A DNA stretch of 64,000 bases from Laedolimicola ammoniilytica (GCF_025567165.1 NZ_JAOQKC010000009.1:96200-160199), one strand, 5' to 3'. Shown: positions 9,801-17,109, numbered from the stretch's first letter. Numbers and translations are program-made. The notes: generated by a model not told the origin, from the letters alone.

Positions 9801-10325
9801 GACGGACTGCGGTATTCCCAGAGTGGACCGCCTTATGAGGTTGTAAAGATTGACACCAAGACGAAGCAGTTCAAGATGCCTGCTTACGATATCAGTGTGT
9901 CCTGTACCTTCGTGAATGCGGATACTGTGACTACAGATGGCCCGGCCATCAGCGCATTTATCGTAAATGGCGTGAGCGGCTCCATTAATGATACAACCGG
10001 CACGATTACCGTCACCTTGCCCTACGGCACGGATCTAACGGCGCTGAAGCCTGCGATTACCCTGAAGGGCGCAGTCAGCGTGAGCCCGGTCAGCGGCGAG
10101 AAGGTCGATCTGTCTTCTTCGAAGACTTATACAGTCACTGCGGAGGACGGTACGACAAAGACCTATACGGTGACGGCCTACACTGAGGCCCAGCCCACCT
10201 CCGACAAGCTGTGGGAGGATATGCTGAACCACATCGGCGGCAACACCGGCAATACAGGCAAGAATACCTGGTGGCAGAAGGCAAAGGATATGAAGAAGAA
10301 CAACAATTATCCGAAGTACTGGTAA
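6855..10325 (+). CDS. Giant exported adhesin-like protein with InlB-type repeats
   Basis: The 1156-residue product starts 18 bases after the previous stop, with ribosome binding site AAGGAGGGAAT and a signal peptide ending near SLSVKA (residue 27). The central part (~380-720) contains beta-repeat units of the InlB/Flg_new style, with recurring F..W (e.g. YRFDHWENV, YLFKEWKL) and MTFIASFEPK-like strands. The C-terminus carries one cadherin-like module (ITVTLPYGTDLTALKPAI ... KTYTVTAEDGT) and a basic tail with LWEDM. There is no LPXTG. Base composition changes abruptly near position 8,690: the 5' half is AT-rich, the 3' half is GC-rich like the chromosomal genes. This suggests a mosaic gene. 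The role is probably surface adhesion or polymer binding, but this is not certain. Confidence 0.75.
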   Translation: MEWKKKIIVLPAVLICMVSSISLSVKAELPSDDKINIALDLSSKVDDDGCLTSSDGAFKAKVQLITKELTADDFKKEHVGITSNKFDRYTAENAGKVVVTIQEGGDTNDMSFPITINGPAYTDLLKVTGNSTNLYTSNGGIRPLTPSENLYQYVKKKGFYIKSKTHWFGAGFTDQNNNYYLAKYSYEIKIPNNEYIVKTVSPSSTTGFVAVTGIGKKEVLFDGDNVITIKPETQNYNSSLAGNLTFTPRYAYGASGVGANEDGSFTTNGEQVTEEGYHFKVKNGEGGIKEYVLKVDMPFEFEYQGFNKNRERIAKIYDNGVEKGVNLERTSTLKAGDTIKVSINLPEGQELSEVEVRLKDKEGEVVPVTINAAKDGFSFKMPRSKVKLTKMEFKEDTSPRFKITTAVSVKDSKENAAGCYVVALANEKDTAESIKKGTEITLTAKNDGIGSDKRLHDYRFDHWENVDVLKLTEEQKKSDTIMFEMPESDLSVTAVYVHDGTKLKVGITHRNGGTIQLAAGGIGTGYNDITLTNDGEGGVAEDYYHPFTYQIVLKNYNPEAYALKGWLDKNGNLYDTTVELAGVTWSEEVDTKGNRYICPTVDLTVAKDMTFIASFEPKTACTLTVESNDSTMGSATASIGETEITAGTTLYDGQTITLKAVPKSAKYLFKEWKLTKPETGVTVDFASATSAKTTFEMPVVSGGQMTIQAVFEENPKYQSEECKLSKVELLTSDNKLVKQADKDEVGGVTTFTVQLTPAQMTKDEALKLGSSDAYKLRLTYSDKATAKIDGGYGDTDGDDKWSEGISNPISVGVTKTFRITAQNPDYHQDYNVKILYDDRPLLTAGAVNRLSDTEATVNFTSSSAGSYYYAVVEKGAAEPKINTDGVGVAVKANKAVTISLKSLTAGAKDIYIKVKNDDKADDVKISDSLKITIPDFDPDKTGYTIETSQSPGGTISVDKKLAKEGELVTVTVTPDTGKQIKPDGLRYSQSGPPYEVVKIDTKTKQFKMPAYDISVSCTFVNADTVTTDGPAISAFIVNGVSGSINDTTGTITVTLPYGTDLTALKPAITLKGAVSVSPVSGEKVDLSSSKTYTVTAEDGTTKTYTVTAYTEAQPTSDKLWEDMLNHIGGNTGNTGKNTWWQKAKDMKKNNNYPKYW

Positions 10326-10348
10326 GCCGCACATTAAGTTTACATAAT

Positions 10349-10401
10349 GCGCCACAAACCCACAGACAGCCCGAAAACTGTCTGTGGGTTTTGGTGCGCC
10401 T
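10349..10401 (+). terminator. Rho-independent terminator after the exported-protein cluster
   Basis: A perfect 14-bp stem (AAACCCACAGACAG pairing with CTGTCTGTGGGTTT) closes on a short CCCGAAAA loop. Flanking GCGCC/GGTGCGC bases can extend the stem. It sits 23 bases after the stop of the adhesin-like gene and closes the cluster beginning upstream. Confidence 0.8.
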
Positions 10402-10429
10402 TTGAGACAGGAAGTTTGAGGGAAAATCT

Positions 10430-11290
10430 TTGGGTAACAGGACACAGCAGATAGCTGGAATTGATAAAAAAGACATCATGAACCGCAGGCTGGCGGACAA
10501 TTACTGGAAGAAGGAAGAACTGAAGCTGCCGGATCATTATCGGATGATCAGCGCAGGGGCGTTTCAGGACAATATCCGGATCGAGCGGCTGCTCCTGGGC
10601 AATAAGATGGAAGTGCTTGGAAAGGACAGCTTCCGCCATTGCATTGCGCTGAGAGAGGCGCGGCTGCCCCATTCGGTGGAGCGGCTGGGTGAGGGCTGCT
10701 TTGCGGACTGTCCGAAGCTTCGGGAGGCTTATATGTCCCAGAATCTGCAGGCCATTCCGAACAGTGCCTTCCGGGAGGATCGGAGGCTTGAGAAGATTCT
10801 GTTTACCAAAAACTGTAAAGTAGAACGCATCGGGAAGGACGCGTTCTCCGAATGTGTACTGTTGCCGGTTATCCTGTTGCCGCCGTCAGTCACCGAGATA
10901 GGCGACAGGGCGTTCTTCCGCTGTAAAGAACTGAAAAGGGTCCGTTTCCCGGAGGGACTGAAAAGAATCGGAAAAGAGGCCTTTTATTTCTGCGGACTGG
11001 AAAGCCTGGAGCTGCCGGAGTCCCTGGAGATTCTGGACGAGAAAGCATTTTTCAAGTGTACGCAGCTTACCGAGGTGCGCTTACCCACGCATATCCGGCG
11101 TATCGAAAAGTGGGTTTTCCACGGCTGCAGCCGTCTCCAGGTCCTCGAGATCCGGCATGACCCGGAATATATCGGGGAGTGGATCATCAATAAGGCAGCG
11201 CGGATCCGGTGCTACCGGGGTTCAAAGGTGGATGCCTATTGTCAGGAATCAGGCTTTACAACGGAGTATATCGAAGATGGAGAAAAATGA
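10430..11290 (+). CDS. Leucine-rich repeat (BspA-type, LRR_5) protein, cytoplasmic
   Basis: The 286-residue protein has at least six LRR_5 units of about 23 residues, recognisable as IGKDAFSECVLL, IGDRAFFRCKEL, IGKEAFYFCGLESLELPESL and LDEKAFFKCTQLTEVRLP. Such repeats form a curved protein-binding surface. No signal peptide or anchor is present, so it should be cytoplasmic, unlike many surface BspA proteins. The start is a TTG at 10430, chosen because GAGGGA lies seven bases upstream. The next in-frame ATG (10478) has no ribosome binding site. It follows the terminator of the exported-protein cluster and so needs its own promoter. The binding partner is unknown. Confidence 0.75.
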   Translation: MGNRTQQIAGIDKKDIMNRRLADNYWKKEELKLPDHYRMISAGAFQDNIRIERLLLGNKMEVLGKDSFRHCIALREARLPHSVERLGEGCFADCPKLREAYMSQNLQAIPNSAFREDRRLEKILFTKNCKVERIGKDAFSECVLLPVILLPPSVTEIGDRAFFRCKELKRVRFPEGLKRIGKEAFYFCGLESLELPESLEILDEKAFFKCTQLTEVRLPTHIRRIEKWVFHGCSRLQVLEIRHDPEYIGEWIINKAARIRCYRGSKVDAYCQESGFTTEYIEDGEK

Positions 11291-11364
11291 CAGAGAAAAA
11301 AATGGATGTGGAAAAGAGAGAGGAATACGGTAAGGCAGCCGGGATTCGGGTGGAGTATCTGTAA
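11287..11364 (+). CDS. Possible 25-residue ORF overlapping the LRR gene stop
   Basis: An ATG overlaps the LRR stop codon as ATGA, and GGAG lies a few bases upstream. The predicted peptide is charged (starts MTEKKMDVEKREEYGK) and ends before a hairpin. It may be translationally coupled to the LRR gene, or it may be the remnant of a lost downstream gene. I recognise nothing in it. Confidence 0.25.
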   Translation: MTEKKMDVEKREEYGKAAGIRVEYL

Positions 11365-11372
11365 GGAAAATG

Positions 11373-11407
11373 AGCCCCGTGTACGGCAGTGAAATGTACA
11401 CGGGGCT
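11373..11407. terminator. Hairpin between convergent LRR and PIN genes
   Basis: A perfect 12-bp stem AGCCCCGTGTAC/GTACACGGGGCT with an 11-base loop. The T-tract is weak on both sides (TTTTCC follows on the minus strand). It probably ends both the LRR transcript and the convergent toxin-antitoxin transcript. Confidence 0.65.
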
Positions 11408-11445
11408 TGAACAATGATGTAATAAGATATTACAGTGCTATTTTA

Positions 11446-11850
11446 TTACAGCTCTGTAAGAAAATCAGATGCAGTCATAATTTTAGGAGTATGAAGCCCT
11501 GATTCAAGAAAATCTTTATCTCCGGTAAGAAGAACATCTGCATTAGCGTGAATAGCAGCACGAAGAATAGGACGATCCTTGACATCGCGAATTTTATTCT
11601 CTGCATGGTATTCCTCTATAGGAGTAGGAACAAGTTCCAAGGTCATTAAAGCGATGGAAAGAAATTGTTCTAACGCTGCTATACGATTTGGAAATTTACG
11701 ATTAAAAATACGCCGTAATTCGTCGATATTCTGTTCACATATAAGACCATGGTTAGGAAAAGTAACTGCTTTTAAGTAAGCTTGGTAAGGTGTGCCATTG
11801 CTATTTAAAGCTGCTGATATGAGAATGTTACTGTCAATCAGAACTTTCAT
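11446..11850 (-). CDS. PIN-domain ribonuclease toxin
   Basis: This 134-residue protein has the layout of a PIN domain: the first acidic residue in MKVLIDSNILISA, a central Glu in NIDELRRIF, and the late acidic pair in IRDVKDRPILRAA and LLTGDKDFLE. Such enzymes are metal-dependent RNases acting as type II toxins (VapC-like, the COG1569 kind). Its ATG overlaps the stop of the upstream AbrB-type antitoxin by one base (TAATG), indicating translational coupling. The gene is AT-rich compared with neighbours, consistent with mobile TA modules. The hairpin at 11373-11407 lies downstream. RNA target is unknown. Confidence 0.85.
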   Translation of the reverse strand: MKVLIDSNILISAALNSNGTPYQAYLKAVTFPNHGLICEQNIDELRRIFNRKFPNRIAALEQFLSIALMTLELVPTPIEEYHAENKIRDVKDRPILRAAIHANADVLLTGDKDFLESGLHTPKIMTASDFLTEL

Positions 11851-12122
11851 TATGCCTCACTTTCTGCACGGATTTCTTTCACTAAATCCATAACTGCATC
11901 ATCTGATGTAAGGCCGGAAGCCTCAGCCTCACCGACCATCTTAGACTGGAGTATCTGCATGGCATATACAGCAGAGTTAATAAGTCGGACATTACCATTT
12001 TCTACAACAAAGGTAACGCGATCCCCATTGGAAATTCCGAGAATTTCACGGACGTCCTTTGGAATTGTGATTTGTCCCTTTGCCATAACTTTTGCATTGT
12101 CGATAAAAGTGTTTGAAGTCAT
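11850..12122 (-). CDS. AbrB/MazE-type antitoxin
   Basis: The 90-residue protein begins with a swapped-hairpin AbrB DNA-binding domain (MAKGQITIPKDVREILGI ... GDRVTFVVENGNV, residues ~13-50). A C-terminal helical region (~55-90) follows, which in this family wraps the toxin. It starts from an ATG preceded by CAGGAGGTGACATT. It should neutralise the PIN toxin encoded immediately downstream and repress the shared promoter. The palindrome at 12148-12167, next to the -10 box, is the expected operator. Confidence 0.88.
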   Translation of the reverse strand: MTSNTFIDNAKVMAKGQITIPKDVREILGISNGDRVTFVVENGNVRLINSAVYAMQILQSKMVGEAEASGLTSDDAVMDLVKEIRAESEA

Positions 12123-12147
12123 AATGTCACCTCCTGAAAAACATGAA

Positions 12148-12198
12148 AAGTAGGGAAATTCCTACTTATAGTATATACATTTTTCAGAATAATATCAA
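12148..12198 (-). promoter_or_regulatory. Toxin-antitoxin promoter with operator palindrome
   Basis: On the minus strand a -35 TTGATA (12193-12198) and -10 TATACT (12170-12175) are separated by 17 bases. Just downstream, over the likely transcription start, lies a perfect inverted repeat AAGTAGG-N6-CCTACTT (12148-12167). This arrangement is what autoregulation by an AbrB-type antitoxin would require. Confidence 0.7.
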
Positions 12199-12283
12199 CG
12201 TGTAAAAGAAAAAATGATTTATCAGATGTGCTATACTAGTACGAAATACTGGGTATCGAATATATATTGAGGAAAAATAGACG

Positions 12284-13201
12284 ATGAAATTTCAGATGAA
12301 TTTTACGACCTCCTATGACGATGTAATTCGTTTTACATCGGCGGAGGACTTGCACAGATTTTATACAGAACATGGCTGCGACGGGCTGGAGCTTATGCCG
12401 CTTCCTTATTCTACGGCGGAAGCTCCGGATGTCTATCTGCCGCCGAAAAAGTGTCCACTGATTGTGCCGGGTATGGTGACCGGAATCCATTGCTGCTGTG
12501 TCGGGGATTGGGTAAATCAGGACAGGAAAGAACTGATACAGCATTATCGGAAGGATCTGGACTACGCTATGCGAGTGGGCGCGGAGTATGTGGTCTTTCA
12601 TGTGGTGCAGGTGGACGATGAGGAGGGCTTTACCTATCAGGGAAAGCATACGGATCGGGAAGTGATAGACGCAGCGGCAGCTTTTATCAATGAGCTTTTG
12701 GACGGTCAGGAGTATTCCTTCTGGTTCCTGATGGAAAACCTCTGGTGGCCGGGCCTGACCTTTTTAGATCCGGAGGACACCCGGGCGTTGATTAGCCAGG
12801 TGCATTATGAGAAAAAGGGCTTCATGCTGGATACTGGACATTACCTCCATACGGATCTGGATTTGCAGACCCAGGAGGAAGCGGTGGAAGCCCTGCATCG
12901 GATGCTGGACCGGCAGAAAGATATGATTCCCTATATCAAAGGCTTACATCTCCAGCAGTCCCTGACCGGTGATTATGTGAAAGAATGGCTTCAGACGCCA
13001 CATGATCTTTCTCCTGATCCGATGGAGCGGTTCTGTAAGGTTTATGAGCACATTTTTCGGATCGATAAGCATGAACCCTTTACGGCGGCAGGCGTAAAAG
13101 GGCTGGTAGAGCGGATTGCGCCGCTGTATGTGACGTATGAGTATATCACAAGGAGCAGGGAGGAGCTGGCGGAGTATCTGGAGAGGGGAAGAATTGAATA
13201 G
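12284..13201 (+). CDS. Sugar phosphate isomerase/epimerase-like TIM-barrel protein
   Basis: The 305-residue protein resembles the xylose-isomerase-like/AP-endonuclease-2 superfamily. It opens with a strand-helix unit around HRFYTEHGCDGLELMPL, then the metal-site type strands YVVFHVVQVDD, WFLMENLWWPG, FMLDTGHYLHTD and IKGLHLQQSL. Glu-133-like, Asp/His-190-like and His-229-like positions fit the divalent-metal triad of the family. An extended -10 (TGCTATACT at 12229-12237) is a candidate promoter and GAGGAAA is the ribosome binding site. It stands alone between two antitoxin loci. The substrate cannot be told from sequence. Confidence 0.75.
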   Translation: MKFQMNFTTSYDDVIRFTSAEDLHRFYTEHGCDGLELMPLPYSTAEAPDVYLPPKKCPLIVPGMVTGIHCCCVGDWVNQDRKELIQHYRKDLDYAMRVGAEYVVFHVVQVDDEEGFTYQGKHTDREVIDAAAAFINELLDGQEYSFWFLMENLWWPGLTFLDPEDTRALISQVHYEKKGFMLDTGHYLHTDLDLQTQEEAVEALHRMLDRQKDMIPYIKGLHLQQSLTGDYVKEWLQTPHDLSPDPMERFCKVYEHIFRIDKHEPFTAAGVKGLVERIAPLYVTYEYITRSREELAEYLERGRIE

Positions 13202-13209
13202 AAAAAATA

Positions 13210-13247
13210 TAATCGGAAAGGATGGCATGGTGTATCCTTTCTGATTA
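13210..13247 (-). terminator. Terminator of the orphan phd gene
   Basis: A 14-bp stem (TAATCGGAAAGGAT with ATCCTTTCTGATTA) with a ten-base loop. On the minus strand the stem is followed by TATTTTTTC, so it terminates the antitoxin transcript. On the plus strand it lies nine bases after the TIM-barrel gene but lacks a T-tract. Confidence 0.7.
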
Positions 13248-13307
13248 TGGATAATTCCGTTTCTTTGTGGAGGGATACGGCTCATACGAGAGGGGATTAT
13301 CCAGACG

Positions 13308-13559
13308 TTATACTGCGCTCCTTGCATTGCGGAAGACCGTTTCATGGGAAAGGCGTTCTTCTATTATGGAAGCCTGATAATCTGCTTCATCGAGCTTTGC
13401 TTCAATGTTGTCAGTTAAACTGGCGTACTGTTCAAGACTTAGAACCACCATGGCACCGTAGCCGTTTTTGGTCAGGTAAACCGGGTTCCCGTCACTTACA
13501 AGGTTTTCAATTTCCGGGAACTTGTTTCGTAGGTCAGAGACAGGTCGAATCTGGATCAT
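13308..13559 (-). CDS. Orphan Phd/YefM-family antitoxin
   Basis: The 83-residue protein has the Phd/YefM fold signature: MIQIRPVSDLRNKFPEI, the VYLTKNGYGAMVVLSLEQYA strand-helix, then a charged C-terminal helix (AKLDEADYQASIIEERLS) that normally binds the toxin. No RelE/Doc-type toxin is present on either side. A terminator follows about 60 bases downstream, so this is a solitary antitoxin. The ribosome binding site is GAAAGGAG, and two TTGATAA repeats lie further upstream on the coding strand (about 13592-13617). The insertion sequence beginning about 80 bases upstream may have altered this locus. Confidence 0.8.
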   Translation of the reverse strand: MIQIRPVSDLRNKFPEIENLVSDGNPVYLTKNGYGAMVVLSLEQYASLTDNIEAKLDEADYQASIIEERLSHETVFRNARSAV

Positions 13560-13664
13560 ATAAAAGCACTCCTTTCATGGCATATATTTTATCTTAATTT
13601 TATCAAAATATTATCAAATTAGCAATCTGAAATGCAAGCATTTTGAATAACTGCACGTCGCATT

Positions 13665-13684
13665 CTCGTTACTTCAGTGATGAG
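13665..13684. repeat. Left-end hairpin of the IS200/IS605 element
   Basis: CTCGTTACT and AGTGATGAG pair over nine positions, two of them G-T wobbles, around a very short loop. Y1 transposases recognise such imperfect single-strand hairpins near the left end. It lies about 75 bases before tnpA. Confidence 0.55.
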
Positions 13685-13758
13685 TTAGGCGTGCAAATTT
13701 TTGACTAAAAAACAGAACTGATGTTTACTTTTTATGCTACATATGGTAAGATATAAAT

Positions 13759-14209
13759 ATGGGAAAAGATATATTTACTATCAGAGAAAACACTCTTTCA
13801 TATGGTCGAGGTTATGTGTACTCTTTGCAATATCATCTCGTCTGGTGTACAAAATACCGGAAAAAGGTGTTGACAGATGGCCTTGATACAGAATGTAAGG
13901 AAATGCTGCAAAAGCTGGCAGAGGAATACCGCTTTCAGATTCTGGCCATGGAGGTTATGCCGGATCATATCCATTTGCTGGTGGATTGTAAACCACAGTT
14001 TTTTATTTCTGATATGATAAAAATCATGAAAGGAAATCTGGCAAGACAAATGTTTCTTGTACATCCGGAATTAAAGCAGCAGTTGTGGGGCGGGCATCTG
14101 TGGAATCCATCTTATTGCGCAGTGACAGTCAGTGATCGGAGCAGGGAGCAGGGAACAGGTACTGGCATACATGGAGGGGCAGAAAGAAAAAGAAAAGCGA
14201 AGAAACTAG
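13759..14209 (+). pseudogene. tnpA: IS200/IS605 transposase TnpA, frameshifted near its end
   Basis: The product begins as a normal Y1 transposase, with SLQYHLVWCTKYRKKVL, the HUH motif in VMPDHIHLLVD (His-Ile-His) and the region where the catalytic Tyr lies (LWNPSYCAVTVSDRS). At 14145-14158 the sequence GGAGCAG is followed by the near copy GGAACAG. This seven-base duplication shifts the frame. Downstream, the original frame is readable as VLAYMEGQKEKEK and stops at 14207-14209. Without correction translation runs to 14259 with an unrelated tail. The family core is complete up to the lesion, so partial activity cannot be excluded, but the C-terminal helix is lost. Confidence 0.85.
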
Positions 14210-14225
14210 AAAATGAGGTTTTATC

Positions 14226-15550
14226 ATGCGGATTACATCCAGTTATGGCGTGGAAATAAAAAAACAGAATATTCCCATCCGCCATACGCTGCGGATTTAC
14301 CGCTCTGCAGTCAGTTATCTGATTCAGGTGTACGCGGAAAGCTGGGAAGGACTTTCCCAGATTGATAACGCAAAGAAGCGGTTTAATGCAGCGGAACATC
14401 TGGTGCATGAGACGAAAAAGAACCATGCAAGGTATGATTTCGACCTGCATTTTCCGAAGATGCCATCTTACCTGCGAAGGGCAGCGATACAGCATGCGCT
14501 TGGAAGCGTCGCTTCCTATGAAACAAGACTTGATTTATGGGAAAATGGACTCCTTACGGGAAACCGAAGCTGGTTTCGGAAAATCATGCCATGCCGGTAT
14601 TTTACCGTGACGTCATGTACCGGGAGGCAGAACCGCAGGAGGACGCGGCGTATCTGAAGCTGTATGACGGCCATGACTGGAAATGGTTCCGGGTAAAGCT
14701 GCTCCATACGGATATGGAATATCTGCGAAAAAACTGGGTGGGGGAAAAGGCCTCTGCTCCTACTCTGGAGAAACGACATCACAAGTACTTTCTGCGCTTT
14801 TCTTATACGGAAGAAGTAAGCCTTACCAAAACAGATATCAAAGAACAGACCATTTGCAGTGTGGATCTGGGAATTAACACGGACGCGGTCTGCACCATCA
14901 TGCAGGCAGACGGAACTGTCCTGGGACGGAAGTTTGTCGACTTCCCCAGTGATAAAGACCGGCTGCATCATGTATTGGGCAGAATCCGCAGATTTCAGAG
15001 ACAGCATGGCTCTGGACAGACACAGAGCCGCTGGGCTTACGCAAAGCGGCTGAATATGGAGCTGGCCCGGAAGACAGCGGCGGCCATTACAGCCTACGCT
15101 GCGGAAAATCATGCAGATGTTATCGTTTTTGAGTATCTGGAAATGCAGGGCAAGATCAGCGGAAATAAAAAGCAGAGGCTTCATTTATGGAGAAAACGGG
15201 ATATCCAGAAGCAGTGCGAGCATCAGGCGCACCGGCAAGGAATCCGCGTATCCAGGATCAGCGCCCGCAACACCAGCAGGCTGGCATATGATGGAAGTGG
15301 TCCGGTAGTTCGAAATCCGGAGAATCACAGTCTTTGTATCTTTCAGACAGGAAAACAGTATAACTGCGATCTGTCTGCGGCATACAATATTGGAGCAAGA
15401 TATTTTATACGGGAATTACTCAAACCCTTTTCGGAAACGGAAAGGTCTTTACTGGAGGCAAAAGTTCCTTCAGTAAAGCGTAGAACCTCATGTGTCTATG
15501 CAGACTTACGGCTGCTCAGTGCAGAACTGGCGAGCCAGAAGGCAGCATAG
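14226..15550 (+). pseudogene. tnpB: TnpB (IS200/IS605 RNA-guided nuclease family), frameshifted
   Basis: The first part, translated from ATG 14226, reads through the N-terminal helical region to YETRLDLWENG. The frame must then shift by a one-base loss near 14545-14560, after which TPYGKPKLV ... MPVFYRDVMY continues in another frame to the stop at 15548-15550. The RuvC-like catalytic residues are all present in the second part: Asp in SVDLGINTDAV, Glu in VFEYLE and Asp in NCDLSAAYNIGAR. The zinc-ribbon first Cys pair appears lost (ISARNTSRLAYDGSG), while the second keeps only single cysteines. The protein is therefore not made intact. Confidence 0.85.
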
Positions 15551-15559
15551 ATACAGGCA

Positions 15560-15717
15560 GATATACAGTGGGCTACCTGAGATGTGGAAACTGACCGTAT
15601 CCGGCCAGAAAAAGCGCGTAACCGCGCCGATTCTAAGTCGCAGGCGTATCCACCGATATGAAGTCTTGCCGCTTAAGGCGGCTGAGAAGCACGTGACTTT
15701 AGTCATGTGAGGTTCAC
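15560..15717 (+). ncRNA. Right end of the element: candidate omega-RNA scaffold and right-end hairpin
   Basis: After the tnpB stop come ~150 non-coding bases rich in short stems (e.g. TTGCCGCTTAAGGCGGC). They end in the right-end hairpin CACGTGAC-TTTA-GTCATGTG at 15690-15709 and GGTTCAC. In this family the 3' end of tnpB and the right end encode the guide (omega) RNA. Position and structure fit; expression is not shown. Confidence 0.5.
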
Positions 15718-15752
15718 AAGGAACAGAATTCGATATAATCCGAAAAACAAAC

Positions 15753-15802
15753 GAAAATCAATAGAAATTGCGGTTTGTAATCGCAAAACCTATTGATTTT
15801 TT
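15753..15802 (+). terminator. Leader hairpin with T-tract upstream of the DUF4143 ATPase
   Basis: AAAATCAATAG pairs with CTATTGATTTT, enclosing a second stem TTGCG/CGCAA, and is followed by TTTTTT. A TATAAT box sits just upstream (15734-15739). The hairpin lies between that box and the ATPase ribosome binding site, so it may insulate the gene from the insertion sequence or attenuate its transcription. Confidence 0.55.
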
Positions 15803-15842
15803 GATGCGCCTGCGGTATCATGGAACCATGGAGGTGATTCCT

Positions 15843-17054
15843 ATGATAAACAGACCGCTTTACGTTGATATGATTATGGCATACACGGATACACCTTTTG
15901 TAAAAGTGTTGACGGGTGTTCGTCGCTGCGGAAAATCTACAATTCTTAAAATGATGATAGAAAAGCTGCAAAAGGAACAGAATATTCCGTCTGAACAGAT
16001 TGTGAGTATGCGTTTTGATTCCATGGAGTATGAGGATATGACAGCGAAGGATATGTTCAAAGCTGTCAAGGAAAAGCTCAGTCCGAATGGGAGAACGTAT
16101 CTCTTTCTGGATGAAGTTCAGGAAATTAGCGGCTGGGAGAAAGTAGTGAATTCCCTGGCAACGGATTATGATGTTGACCTTTATGTGACAGGCTCTAATT
16201 CCAGAATGATGTCTTCAGAAATAGCGACTTACCTGACCGGACGATATGTTTCTTTCCGTATCTATACACTTTCTTTTCGGGAATATCTGGAATTCAAAAA
16301 GCAGTATACACAGATAAAGGATATCCATGCTGAGCTGGCAGACTATATCCGCTTGGGCGGCTTTCCTGCAACACATCTGCGAGAGTATTCACAGGATGAG
16401 GTTTATACGATTGTCCGGGATATCTATAATTCTACAATTTTCTCAGATATCGTAAAGAGAAACCAGATTCGTAAGATCGACCAGCTGGAACGGGTGGTTC
16501 GATACACATTTGCGAATGTGGGAAATTCATTCTCAGCAAAATCAATTTCTGATTATCTGAAATCAGAGCATCGTTCAATCGACAATGAAACAGTGTACAG
16601 TTATCTGGAAAAGCTGGAAAAAGCATACCTTCTTCATCGTTGCTCCCGTTACGACCTGCGCGGAAAGGAGATTCTGAAAACGCAGGAGAAGTTTTATCTT
16701 GCCGATACTGCTTTGCGTTACAGTGTGCTGGGCTATACACCGGATAGTGTCGCTTCCAGTCTGGAAAATGTGGTATATCTGGAACTTTGCAGACGAGGAT
16801 ATGACGTGACGATTGGGAAAACGCCGGATGGTGAAGTCGATTTTGTGGCGCAGAAGCAGAATGATCGGTTATATGTGCAGGTCACACAGGAGATTAAATC
16901 CGAAAAAACAGAAAAGCGTGAATATGAACGACTGCTGGAAATTCGGGATAACTATCCGAAGTATGTTTTGAGAACCGATGAATTTGCCGGAGGCAATTAC
17001 CAGGGAATTAAGAGTATGCACATTGCAGATTTTTTGTTGAGTACAGAATATTAA
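15843..17054 (+). CDS. AAA-type ATPase with DUF4143 domain
   Basis: The 403-residue protein begins at ATG 15843, chosen for its strong GGAGGTGATT site; a longer in-frame reading from 15768 lacks one. The N-terminal P-loop ATPase has Walker A in GVRRCGKSTILKMM (residues ~22-35) and Walker B/DEV in YLFLDEVQEISG. The C-terminal DUF4143 part (~200-390) includes ETVYSYLEKLEKAYLLHRC and a PD-(D/E)XK-like strand GEVDFVAQ. The family (COG1373) is abundant in gut anaerobes, often in several copies; its function is unsettled. It sits next to the decayed insertion sequence. Confidence 0.88.
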   Translation: MINRPLYVDMIMAYTDTPFVKVLTGVRRCGKSTILKMMIEKLQKEQNIPSEQIVSMRFDSMEYEDMTAKDMFKAVKEKLSPNGRTYLFLDEVQEISGWEKVVNSLATDYDVDLYVTGSNSRMMSSEIATYLTGRYVSFRIYTLSFREYLEFKKQYTQIKDIHAELADYIRLGGFPATHLREYSQDEVYTIVRDIYNSTIFSDIVKRNQIRKIDQLERVVRYTFANVGNSFSAKSISDYLKSEHRSIDNETVYSYLEKLEKAYLLHRCSRYDLRGKEILKTQEKFYLADTALRYSVLGYTPDSVASSLENVVYLELCRRGYDVTIGKTPDGEVDFVAQKQNDRLYVQVTQEIKSEKTEKREYERLLEIRDNYPKYVLRTDEFAGGNYQGIKSMHIADFLLSTEY

Positions 17055-17059
17055 CGTAG

Positions 17060-17084
17060 GGGGCGGCGGCAAGCCGCCCTTTTT
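17060..17084. terminator. Terminator between convergent ATPase and MATE genes
   Basis: GGGCGGC-GGCAA-GCCGCCC followed by TTTTTCC on the plus strand: a compact, strong intrinsic terminator six bases after the ATPase stop. Confidence 0.88.
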
Positions 17085-17109
17085 CCACCCTGTTCACAAA
17101 ATCACTTTT

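Larger units (their letters stand above)
13640..15717 (+). mobile_element. Decayed IS200/IS605-family element
   Basis: The element carries tnpA (Y1 HUH transposase) and tnpB (RNA-guided nuclease family) in the same direction, flanked by subterminal hairpins (13665-13684 and 15690-15709). It has no terminal inverted repeats, as expected of the family. Both genes are frameshifted, so it is not autonomous. The right edge is placed just after GGTTCAC at 15711-15717; the left edge is approximate. Confidence 0.75.

Noticed and set aside
10349..10401. Start of the LRR gene at the in-frame ATG 10478
   Set aside because: No ribosome binding site precedes it, whereas TTG at 10430 has GAGGGA at a suitable distance.
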